IMG/VR virus record: IMGVR_UViG_3300032240_001906
Span: 1-43,944 of that record
DNA from: a virus
Reading direction: 5' to 3' (one strand)
DNA: 43,944 nucleotides
The translations under genes and the position numbers were made by a program. Shown here piece after piece: positions 24,101 through 32,100 of the stretch. Numbering within the stretch: the first letter of the stretch is position 1; the number at the start of each line of letters is the position of its first letter. The notes beneath the pieces are model-generated. The model was not told the DNA's origin. It searched no databases and was given only the letters and a program-made list of their open reading frames with translations.

Positions 24101-27100
24101 CCAATGTCGCCACCTGATGTTGTAGTACCTGGTTGAATTCTTATAGTACCAGCAGTATCTAAGGCATTGATGTTGGATGTGCCTGCTGGATCAGTGTAAT
24201 AGCCAGTATTATCAGTATCGTAGAATATAGGTGCTCTAAAACTTCCAGCTGCCTGTACATAACTACGAGGAAAATAAACATAACCGGTGTTGTAAATGTA
24301 CTGACCTATTTGCGGACCAGTAGCATAGCTGTCCGTAGTAGCAAAGGCCATGTGCGTGCCTTGGCTATTGTTGTTGTGAACGTAGATACCAGCCTGTGCG
24401 GCATCAGCCGCACTACCCATAAATGTAATAGCTGCCTGAACGCCATTGCCTCCGGGTCCTGTACCATTATTAAAATGTAGACCACCTAATGTAGTTGATG
24501 CTACGTTAAATCCTGTAGTACCAAGACCCGAAGCACTATTATAAGTTAATTTTAACTGATTAAATCTACTAGCACTATTAGGATCGGCGTAATAAGTAGC
24601 ATCGTCTCTGTCGTAATAAATTGGTGAAGTTACACTGGCGGTAACGTTTAAAGCGCCTGCTGTAGTAAGCGTCATAGCTACACCAATACCAGCGCCCGCG
24701 TACCATCCTAGAGTAGTTGAACTAACAGGAAGATAATTAATCCAAGTTGGTGCGCCACCAGCAGATGCCCAGGCAAATCCTGCTTCACCGGCCGCGGCAG
24801 TTGCTCTGTTAACCGCAATAAATGCTCCGTTAGCAGCCGGGCTTGCTACAATTTGCCAGTTAGTATATCCTTGAGCTCCGCCATCGTAAGTTCCTTTTAA
24901 TAGGCCGCCTGCTGTAAATGTGTTTACTAGAGAGCTACTAGCTGGGTCAATGTAATAACCGCTATTGTTTGAATCATAATAAACAGGAGCATATACGTTG
25001 CCAGGAAATGTAACGTTTCTGCTATAGTCCCAATCAAATAAATTGTTGTAACCACCATAACTACCTATTATGCTAATATTATTAATAAAAACAGCATTGG
25101 CCACAGAGGCGCCGGTGGTATTACGACGAATCGTAATTCTTAAATAAGGACTGGATCCACTGTTATTGTCAATATCTCTGACATAGTTGTAATTAGGATA
25201 TCCGCCCCCGATATCTACATCATTGATCTTGGTAACCCATGTTGTGCCATCCCCCGATGTTTCCAAGGTAAGCCACATGTTATTTCCTTGGGCATTGCCA
25301 GCAAGAACAATACCATTCCAGAATTTATATCCCCAACCGGACCAGGTAAATCTTATTCTTTGTTGTGTGGTCGAATTTAAAGATATTGAGCCACCGTGAC
25401 GATGACTTAATTTTCCTCTAAACGCATCATAGAATGTTGACACAGTGGTACTAGACCAAGCCGTACCATTATAGAATTCTGCAGTGTTTGGAAGATTAAA
25501 TGCCAACAAGTCACTGTTAACACCGTCGCCTAATACAGTGCTACCGTTAAACAATGTTTGACTGTCGTGAGTCATGTTCAGCATAGAGTAACCAGCAGTA
25601 GCTCCAGATCCGTTCCATGCGTAGGAGTTAGCTGTTACTGTACCAAATGTTGGACTGTCATTTAACTTATAGAAAGGTACATCGTTGGTTAACTGACTTA
25701 GGTTAGTTAAACTTTGACTTGTGTAAGTTGTATACCATGTTAGATCTAGATAGTTACCACTCGGTGTAACTACTGTACTGCTATTAACCCATGTACCAAC
25801 ACTAGTGGTAATTTCGTACATACTTCCTTGACCAACAAGTCCAGGAAAGTAAGCATAAAAATCATAAGTGTTATTATCTACCTGTACAACACGAACTGTT
25901 TGAGGGCCGTTAGTGTTTCCACCAGTTCTATATAATTCACCGTTGGCATAGAAGTTACCAGATGACCCTGCTTGGAAACTAGATCCATTACTTGTTTTAA
26001 AGAATACCTCAGTAAATTGATCCTGACCATTAGAAGCATTATAACCCTGCATAGCGGTTATGGTCATGTGTAAAACATAACCTTGTTGGCTTGTATTCCA
26101 ACGGCCTAAATAAATCCAACATGGTTGTACACCGTTATTACCAATAGTATACTTAGCAATAGTGTTAGAAGATGTTAAGTAACCAGCATCGTTGGTTAAC
26201 TGACTAACGTTTGTCAAACTACCTGTAGTCCATGCCGGGTATGCTGTTACGGTGCTGGTTACATACTGTCCAGCACTTGTATTAGCAAATGCCGCGGCAC
26301 TAAAGAAACTAATGTTCCAGTTATTGATCCACTGAGTATAAGCGTAATTGTTATAACCAGCTTGGAAATCCGTGACAAATACCTGAGGATAAGACCATAC
26401 TGTATTAGTTTCACCAATAAAAATACAGTTATATGTACCGTCGTAGCCAAATCTTACATTTAAACTACCGCGAGTTTTTGTATTTAAATAGGCAAAAGTA
26501 TTATACCAAGTTGCTCCGCTGGCATTTTGATAACCACCACAGGTAATATCAAAGCTGGCACCATCATAGGTATAGACCTTAACGGTCATACGCATCATAG
26601 TATCAGTGTAACCTTGTGGCAATCTAATTTTAATAGCACCTGTCTGCGTTGACGGTGTGGCAGCAAAACTTGCTCCGCCTGGCGCTAATACGTTTAGCGC
26701 ACTTCCTGTTCCACTGTTGTCAGCAATACCACCTGTGGTTTTTAAATATCCAGAATAGACAATAACATTACCAGTTTGATCAACACGTAATTTTTCAGCA
26801 CTTACATTTCCGCTAGTTCTAGTAAAAACTGATAGCCAATTACCATAAGATCCGTCTCGTCCCCACGATAAGTATGATCCACCATAGCCCTGGCCGCCAA
26901 TATCAACATCGGCAAACTTAACGGAAGCATTAGTACTACCTGTTCCAGAAATTCTAAATACGCTTTCACCGTCTACTATTGTTCCTAGATGTAGTCTAGA
27001 AGTAGGTGTAATACCAATACCAGCATATCCCGTTGGTGTCAATGTCATTACCGCAGTAGACGGAGTAGCATCAGTTTGATCTGTTGCGTTGTTTAACGCA

Positions 27101-28740
27101 AAAATCATATTTCCTCTTGAATAGCTTGTACCTAGAGATTGGAAGAAAATAGCACCTTTGGTATTGGCTGTTTCGCCACTGAATCCAATACCTGAATATG
27201 CGTTTAGTGTATTGCTGGCTGTTGATTGAATTCTTAAAGCAAATCTATTTGCTGACGAATCATTGATATGAAATTTTGTACTAGGAGCAGTAGTTCCGTA
27301 TCCAAAGTTTAAACTAGGATCGACCCTCATTATTTCAGCGCCAGCTGATGTCTGCCATAAGAACTGTGCCAATGAAGGACTTGCTCTATTGGCTCTAATC
27401 AACATACCGTAAGACGAGTTACTGTACATAGATCCTGGTAGAATAGCACCGCCTGATCCAATAGTAATAGAACCAGCACTGGCTCCAATACTACCCCATA
27501 CATCTAAGAAGAAGTTGTTATTACCTACTGTACTTGTGTTAATACTTGTACGACCGCTACTATCAATAGACAATCTATTAGCACCAGCTGTTTCGTCAAG
27601 GATGGTAAATCCACTGGTAGATACGTTAGGAACACCTGCTACTAATTGAATAGTAGTTTGGTTTAGCGCATTACCGTTTAATCTCAGTGCCGGATTTCCA
27701 CCGTTACCAAAAATTTCAAAATATCTAGCAGGAGCAGGACTAATAATTGCAGCTCCGGGAGTAGTTGTTCCTAGGCCAGCATTACCAGATGTATCAACTG
27801 TAAAATAATCAGAAGAATTATTGTACTTGATTCTCCAGCTGTTACTAGAGTCAGCATTGTTAACATAGGTCTGCCATAGATCAGCACCGTCAATTCTGTA
27901 ATTAATACCAGCTTGTCTTGTTGTGGATCCGCTGCCGTTTTCAACAGCAATTTGTCCACCGCTTATATCACCATAAACATGTAATGGAAAAGCAGTGGTA
28001 ACAGAGTTAGCACCTGTACCAATACCAACATAACCAGAAGGAAGAATTTGTAATCTATCTGTTAGTGTAGCACCAGTTCTTAGAATAATATTTCCAGAAG
28101 CAGGAGATTCTAGGTAAGTGTGATTGTCACTGCCAAATCTTAATACGTTGCCTACAACACCAGCAACACTCTTAAATTTAATTGCTCTGTTATTATCTAA
28201 CTGTATGTTACCATTACCAACTGTTAATCTTTCAGTTGGGTTTGTTGTTCCAATAGCTACAAATCCTGTACTAGGTACATATACCATGCCTGTACTGGCC
28301 GCTGTTCTTACGCCAGCGTTACCAGAACTTGTATTAACAAATGTAATAAAGTTTACTGTAGAACTTGTAATGTCGTTGGTAATAACTACCTGAGATGCAG
28401 CAGAAACTTGTCCTGCTAGTGTACCATAAATTAGTCCACCAACACGTAGATCTTGACCAATACCCACACCACCAGAAATAACCAAAGCACCAGTAGTTGT
28501 TCCTGTGGCATTTACTGTACTAGGAATACTTACAACGGCAGTTGTAGTTGACGATGTGTTGGCAATTTGAAAAAGTGTACCTACTGTTCCTGTAAATGCC
28601 AGCGTTGTACCACTAGCAGTAAGAACTGTCATCGTAATTGTACCCGAGGTACCGGCAGTAGCACCTATAAAATCAATTTTGGGATCACTAGCTGCCCCTC
28701 TATTGGGCGTAATTATGATGTCTTTATCGGTCAATGCCAT
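18166..28740 (-). CDS. Giant tail fibre (3524 aa) with 16 YD..YYxDPN repeats and C-terminal S74 chaperone
   Basis: This is a fibrous receptor-binding candidate. In order: an N-terminal region with one TGALVISGGVGIGQDLRVGG module and fibre-type VGIGT..P repeats; QLTND.GYLT motifs near the middle, as in many fibres; domains with aromatic beta-sandwich character; sixteen copies of a motif such as YYDSNNTGYYLDPN, spaced about 280-580 bases apart, separating variable Gly/Ser/Trp-rich domains; a pyocin-knob-like stretch (SGWVRYLNSGNYN) near 18890-19000; and the S74 intramolecular chaperone beginning SDARSKENI at residue 3417. S74 domains trimerise the fibre and then cut themselves off in front of that Ser. 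A late box (ACTAAATA) lies 27 bases upstream with a weak AGGAT ribosome site. Confidence 0.93.
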   Translation of the reverse strand: MALTDKDIIITPNRGAASDPKIDFIGATAGTSGTITMTVLTASGTTLAFTGTVGTLFQIANTSSTTTAVVSIPSTVNATGTTTGALVISGGVGIGQDLRVGGLIYGTLAGQVSAASQVVITNDITSSTVNFITFVNTSSGNAGVRTAASTGMVYVPSTGFVAIGTTNPTERLTVGNGNIQLDNNRAIKFKSVAGVVGNVLRFGSDNHTYLESPASGNIILRTGATLTDRLQILPSGYVGIGTGANSVTTAFPLHVYGDISGGQIAVENGSGSTTRQAGINYRIDGADLWQTYVNNADSSNSWRIKYNNSSDYFTVDTSGNAGLGTTTPGAAIISPAPARYFEIFGNGGNPALRLNGNALNQTTIQLVAGVPNVSTSGFTILDETAGANRLSIDSSGRTSINTSTVGNNNFFLDVWGSIGASAGSITIGSGGAILPGSMYSNSSYGMLIRANRASPSLAQFLWQTSAGAEIMRVDPSLNFGYGTTAPSTKFHINDSSANRFALRIQSTASNTLNAYSGIGFSGETANTKGAIFFQSLGTSYSRGNMIFALNNATDQTDATPSTAVMTLTPTGYAGIGITPTSRLHLGTIVDGESVFRISGTGSTNASVKFADVDIGGQGYGGSYLSWGRDGSYGNWLSVFTRTSGNVSAEKLRVDQTGNVIVYSGYLKTTGGIADNSGTGSALNVLAPGGASFAATPSTQTGAIKIRLPQGYTDTMMRMTVKVYTYDGASFDITCGGYQNASGATWYNTFAYLNTKTRGSLNVRFGYDGTYNCIFIGETNTVWSYPQVFVTDFQAGYNNYAYTQWINNWNISFFSAAAFANTSAGQYVTSTVTAYPAWTTGSLTNVSQLTNDAGYLTSSNTIAKYTIGNNGVQPCWIYLGRWNTSQQGYVLHMTITAMQGYNASNGQDQFTEVFFKTSNGSSFQAGSSGNFYANGELYRTGGNTNGPQTVRVVQVDNNTYDFYAYFPGLVGQGSMYEITTSVGTWVNSSTVVTPSGNYLDLTWYTTYTSQSLTNLSQLTNDVPFYKLNDSPTFGTVTANSYAWNGSGATAGYSMLNMTHDSQTLFNGSTVLGDGVNSDLLAFNLPNTAEFYNGTAWSSTTVSTFYDAFRGKLSHRHGGSISLNSTTQQRIRFTWSGWGYKFWNGIVLAGNAQGNNMWLTLETSGDGTTWVTKINDVDIGGGYPNYNYVRDIDNNSGSSPYLRITIRRNTTGASVANAVFINNISIIGSYGGYNNLFDWDYSRNVTFPGNVYAPVYYDSNNSGYYIDPASSSLVNTFTAGGLLKGTYDGGAQGYTNWQIVASPAANGAFIAVNRATAAAGEAGFAWASAGGAPTWINYLPVSSTTLGWYAGAGIGVAMTLTTAGALNVTASVTSPIYYDRDDATYYADPNSASRFNQLKLTYNSASGLGTTGFNVASTTLGGLHFNNGTGPGGNGVQAAITFMGSAADAAQAGIYVHNNNSQGTHMAFATTDSYATGPQIGQYIYNTGYVYFPRSYVQAAGSFRAPIFYDTDNTGYYTDPAGTSNINALDTAGTIRIQPGTTTSGGDIGLSIWSGSDSGSYGRIRFYQNQSNLQTIHAFSTGWQGGTLLGSSTGAININGSNGVTFGAWNAISAAFDNSGNFYTRKWYDLDDQNYYVDPNNTTRLKNLQFSGALQGSVTHYGAYDSSNNLLATPSGVDITGAFVHFTGAASIAPYALYRTGGDWPVPYGIGFSTGGESSGIYQQYASNGSSLGEMVFYTGNDGSGSFAWRRHTWESTSFVGAGSNNIGTRLMLLDWGQNLYVDGSVRSPIFYDQNDTNYYANPNGTSQFVRLNLIGGNLYTRNPADYGTTAVTGLTDAPISTRNYDPSAGSTGQFQPLTHQTVLYNAGYRTHVSTGIYKDANGWGAGWYMAIGGNDSYPTEWWQFRYGNLITNSYGYANIAGSTRSPLFYDLDDTGYYLDPNSSGLSLRIAGNIESYARSASWAEGLRVRVPTRATWGGIRFTRDEGNYNGNWAIGYTGVDSTDDLTFYGNVGGVADFRARLDQSAIFTAYGSLRSPIWYDTNNTGYYVDGNNTTNLNALTVNSLLVGGNTVLNTSYYPWTSNRDFTNGTLVQTSIPMPDYGDPWVIEITGNSYATDLPWSIQGQGYIYSATNINVSFISNGRPISGLQVIRYGGNLCFWWPRNGYWQGFTVKVYVPYATFPTNRVTSITDTGLPGGYDRALTPTIYQSYNTYNQTSYDVTFNRVYSNTDVRAPIYYDSNNTGYYLDPNNTSNLGGLTLAANVSTGRGAYGSGTANLVLLSESTYGRATIDFRSGVNYPSDGAQIYYETATNLSSGETSRLVIRTENDADDSILIRGGFVIINSTTVDGGSTSPGFRTQYNGTDRLYTYSDNTTELASFRAPLFYDSNDTGYYTDPNSISLLKILRIGGSTSGWTLQTGPSDTSKVYADDARYQVFFNAPYYPHMYLNAYSNSGNTTHGPVMGMIGYLTSGGGYRRWSMGIANQNPNELSFGYFDNNTNPHYGVGINWSYPALMWLDTGASLYANGSMRSPIFYDKDDTSYYMDPNSYSRVSNIYFTGWGRFYGNQGIYNQDYGIHFFGENSEGWGITGSGGNVKLQFRSNHLSTTRGYVYGTTSNDFGFLNQDGNWRARLSGGDWLDIAGSSARASIFYDRDDTTYYVNPNGDTYLYGGIWNNGTHGSSTIKNRLTAANNGAGTGNVQLQMWCSEPGNTWDWAGFGYNVDNGSNSNAPAYYFGRVNTSFGQAYMRFGTGGQWYFYTATSGTGGTRYTHMYLAPGNGIETYGIFYNDTSIRAYIYYDRDNTSYYLDPNNSSQLAKVYMNDRLVFTNYGIGVYGVYSSYRYQLIFSMGESWVLPADGSNTGNLYGLAWSHPNAGGAASNLSSHGMILFENGGWNFAVGGGSARSTSDMRSPIFYDQNDTGYYTDPNGTSNLNRITAATNQRLNIQWRGTPRSDITGDTNYWTNTHGWGTSYGTWSDFWYYGAGFYDCWGYNTDHPQGGGYVHTQGIQSGMHYTSSGSYGFGFQLVGAADQGSRWWLRGKWGGSTYSWYEIMLSGRNVGYTLYANIFYDSDNTGYYCDPNGTSNLNYVVAANGASYQHNAYNNNGSFMMNNASTWWGMMSNVSANDWRLGYGGGNSIVGWNLRWDNGSTVWANGAMQSPIYYDANNTGYYLDANSDSNVWRIGGYQIPRYNTTDYADAFRNTPAYSRAFHGDVPGGGPSGTWFFYDSLRHSNGSGYWGTQIAYGWEDNANNLYQRNISNNSFSGWVRYLNSGNYNGYSYFTGAVYGTIFYDYNNSGYYMDPNSTSQLSYVLADNWFRPQGCGLYFQNYGYGIIQVNGYGSYGNVSTYGGGLNGWQGYNIQYGNTTFMGNGGTWGIYNASGGWAIYGQPSNATVGINGGNNSNYALFVNGTVYATSNVYAYSDARSKENIITIDNALGKVTQLRGVYYNRTDRPEGEESGYTSTLNDRELGVIAQEIMSIVPEAVSYSENTDRYGVNYGNLAGLLIEAIKDLKKELDEVRAELNTVKGN
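18169..18492 (-). other. Peptidase S74 intramolecular chaperone domain
   Basis: These bases encode residues 3417-3524. The domain opens SDARSKENI, with the catalytic Ser at the start and Lys in RSKEN, continues GVYYNRTDRPEGEES and LGVIAQEIMSIVPEAV, and ends in a coiled-coil tail (IKDLKKELDEVRAELNTV). In the family, cleavage occurs just before the Ser, here between Y3416 and S3417, releasing 108 residues. Confidence 0.93.
18850..24984 (-). repeat. Sixteen-copy YDxxNxGYYxDPN repeat in the giant fibre
   Basis: Copies lie near 24962, 24603, 24209, 23849, 23357, 22944, 22609, 22028, 21580, 21132, 20785, 20348, 19995, 19538, 19255 and 18870. The core is [SA]P[IL][FY]YD-x-[ND]-[ND]-[TS]-x-YY-x-[DN]-P-N, usually followed by x-[TS]-S and a strand. 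Seventy to 190 residues of variable sequence separate neighbouring copies. Confidence 0.9.
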
Positions 28741-28767
28741 GAGTTAATCCTGTGAATTTCTAACTAG

Positions 28768-28775
28768 TATTTAGT
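28768..28775 (-). promoter_or_regulatory. Late promoter box ACTAAATA before the giant fibre
   Basis: On the minus strand ACTAAATA is 27 bases before the ATG at 28740. It overlaps a short palindrome (CTAACTA ... TAGTTAG, 28760-28778). Confidence 0.5.
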
Positions 28776-28780
28776 TAGAC

Positions 28781-29130
28781 TTATTTCTGGATTTCTGTTT
28801 CGAGTTTTTCAACATCACAGCGTTCGGCCCACACGGTATAGAAACAGTTAATGTCTTTACTGAACAGATTATCGTTGCCAATAATAACTTTATTATCAAC
28901 AATTTCTTTTACAAATAACTTTTGATGCTTGCCTACTGGAGTAATATCCACGGTAATGCTGTCAGGATCAACCAACTTAGTCCAGTAATCAGGTAACTCG
29001 ATAGTATCTTTGCCTGTTAATCTACCACGTACATAAACACCATTTTCTGGTCCTTCTAAACTGCCGTAACGCAATCTCATTCCAGGTCTAGTTGGGTGAT
29101 CAATTACAAAAGATTTAGTTGTTGCGGCAA
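28781..29130 (-). other. C-terminal domain of the 3074-aa fibre (SLEGPENGVYVRGRL type)
   Basis: About 115 residues: FVIDHPTRPGMRLRYGSLEG, then ELPDYWTKLVDPDSITVDIT and CFYTVWAERCDVEKLETE. I recall this ending from other long fibres of T4-like aquatic phages. It occupies the position where S74 usually sits. A folding or capping role is inferred only from position. Confidence 0.7.
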
Positions 29131-32100
29131 AACTTCCGTTAACTTCTAGCGCATACGCAGGAGTCATTGTGCCAATACCAACTTTGTTAGTTGCTACGTT
29201 GGCATACAATGTTGCAGTTGTTCCGCCTTCTTGTCCATAGTATAAGTATCCTGTAATACCTGTACCATCATTAACAACTTTTAGTCTATGACTATTGCCA
29301 GTTGTTTGTCCACCAACATCTAATGTTACATAACCAGCACTTGGACTAACAGAAGCAATTCCTGCTCCCCCTGTGTATCCGTAACTGCCACTGTTTTGTT
29401 GTCCAGCTACAAATTGTGTTCCATAGAACTTTAGTGTTCCGCCGTCACCGTTGGTTGCTTGACGAACTGTGCTGTTTGCCGCAATACCAATGCCGCCGGC
29501 AACTTGTAATAATCCGTTAGTTTGAGCTGTAGTATAACCAATTAACGTATTACCCAACAAATCAATTCGAGCACGCTCAGTACCAGCGGTATAAAGAAGA
29601 ATTTGAGATCTAGTTAAATCAAGAGCAGTAGTTGTTGTTGCCAATCCGCCGCCATCTGATACTTTGAATCGGAATCCGCTACCTGTACCATTTGAAGAAA
29701 CAGCAGTTTGAATAATATTCTTTTCGTTATAGTTGCCTGTATAACCAGCAACAAACGCATCTGCGTATGTACCGTCAACTCCTCCGTTACGTGCTGCAAT
29801 AGATCCATTAACATATAATTTTGCGGAATATTGAATACCAGTGTCATTTATTGTTAGGTTATTGTTTGCAGCATCAAAGAAGAAGTTAGCACTACCAGTT
29901 AATAATCCACCAGTGCCTGGATACACTACCCTGCCGGCAGTTAATCCTGATACGGTAACGCTTCCTCCAACAAATACATCTCGGCCAATGCCAACACCGC
30001 CTGCTACTTGTAAAGCGCCTGTTTGTGTTGAAGTAGCATTTGTAGTATTGTAGGTACTGATAATATCATCTGTTTTAACAAAAGTTGTTGTAACAGTTGT
30101 ATATTGAATTGTTAACTGATTAGCAGTAATTGTACCATTAACGTTTAAGTCACCACCAATACCAACTCCACCTGTTACAACTAAGGCACCTGTAGTAGTT
30201 GATGCGCTGGCTGTGGCATTGGTAATACTAACAGCATTATTGGTTGTAGCACCCCTACCAGTTACACTTTGTAATGTGCTTTCATCCCAAACTGTTATTG
30301 TACCAGTTGAAGCACTTACTCTTGTATCTGTACCAGCTGTTAAAGTTTGTACACCTAAGTTAGTAAATGTAACGTTACCTGTGGTGTTGCTTACACCGAT
30401 ATAAGTTGTACCAACAGCACTTAACACACCGGTGTTGGTCATTGTCACTGTGCCAGTTGATGAACTTGCGCTCAATCCCGGTCCGGCAGTAATGGTCTGA
30501 ACACCTAAGTTGGTAAATGTCACTGTGCCTGTGTTAGCAGTTACGCCAATATAGGTACTGCCGTTGACGTTGGTTACACCTAAGTTGGTAATTGTAACAG
30601 TACCAGTATTAGCACTAACACCAATGTAGGTAGAACCTTGTGTAGAAGTTGTACCTAAGTTATTAATTGTGAAACTTGTACTTGGTCCAGCAGATGTCAA
30701 GCTAGCAATACCAATAGCATTTCCGCCAGTTGGTGTTACGCTGGTAACAACTCTGTTGCTGTTGTCATACAATGCGTTGGCATACAAACTGTTGGTTACT
30801 GTGGTTAATCCGCTGATTCTTACGCCACCAACAACATCAAGTGACGCTACCGGAGTTGCTGTTCCAATACCGTAGAATCCACTGCTTGGAATAAATGTTA
30901 ATCCATTTGGGCCGTCAGTTTTAATACTATTGTAACTGCCTGTATTAGCAACAAAGGTAACATAGTGTGTTGTGGTACTGGCAACATCGTTGGTAACAAG
31001 AATAGTTGTAGCAGAACTTACTGAACCAGCAAGTGCTCCATAAATTACACCGCCGACCCATAAGTCGCCTCTAATTCCAGCCCCGCCAGCAAGTTGTAAC
31101 GAACCTGTTACTGTACTTGTAGCACTTGTTACGTTGGTTACTGTTAGAATACCAGTTAATCTTGCGCCACCACTAACATCTAACGGATATAACGGAGTGC
31201 TGACACCAACACCTACGTTACCGGCAAAATAGTTTTGAGCTGATCCACTAGCATAGATATTATATTTTCCTGTACCTGCGCTGATCTGACTTTGATAACC
31301 AGAAACGTTAGTACTAGAAATGTTACTAGGATCTTGTGCTAAGAATCCAACATGGTTACTGATTACAGTTGTTGCCGCGCCATTTTTTGTTGGGTTAGCA
31401 CTAATGAATCCATACCAGTTAGCCACGCTACCTGCGGCGCTGGCTCCAAAGTCTATGCGACTATACTGACCGTACATGTTGGTATAAGCAACAGTATTGT
31501 TTAATATAGGTATAATGCTATTACCGTAATAAGTTGTAACAGTAGCAGTTGACGGAGTTAATGTATATTGTCCGTCAAAGAAGTTAACAACAGGGTTAGT
31601 TGGTGCACTGGTGCCTCCGCTGGCAACAATAAATGTTCCGTTAGGATTGCTATATGTACCGTTGAAATATAGAGGATTATTGGCGGTAGATCCAATTATT
31701 AAACCATTGTTGAATGTAGTTTGAATGTTGGTACTGGCGCCACGACCTGTTACGCTTTGTAATGTACTTACATCCCATACGGTTATTGTACCAGTGTTGC
31801 TACTTACTCTTGTATCTGTGCCTGCCGTTAATGTTTGTACACCAAGGTTAGTAAGGTTAATTGTACCTGTGTTTGCGTCAACACCAATGTAGGCGCTACC
31901 GTTAATGTAATTAACACCTAAGTTGTTGATTGTAAAGCTAGTAGCAGTACCGTTAGATGTTAAGTTGGCAATACCAATATATGTTGATCCTACGGCCGTA
32001 ACTCTAGTAACAACTCGATTGTAGTTGTCGTAGAGTGATCCAGCATATACACTGCCGCCAACTCCTACACCACCTGTGACAATTAACGCACCAGACGCAG

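Noticed and set aside
18850-24984. Calling the YD..YYxDPN motif a true EF-hand or dockerin site
   Set aside because: Only the first positions resemble a calcium loop; the spacing of later acidic residues does not fit either family.
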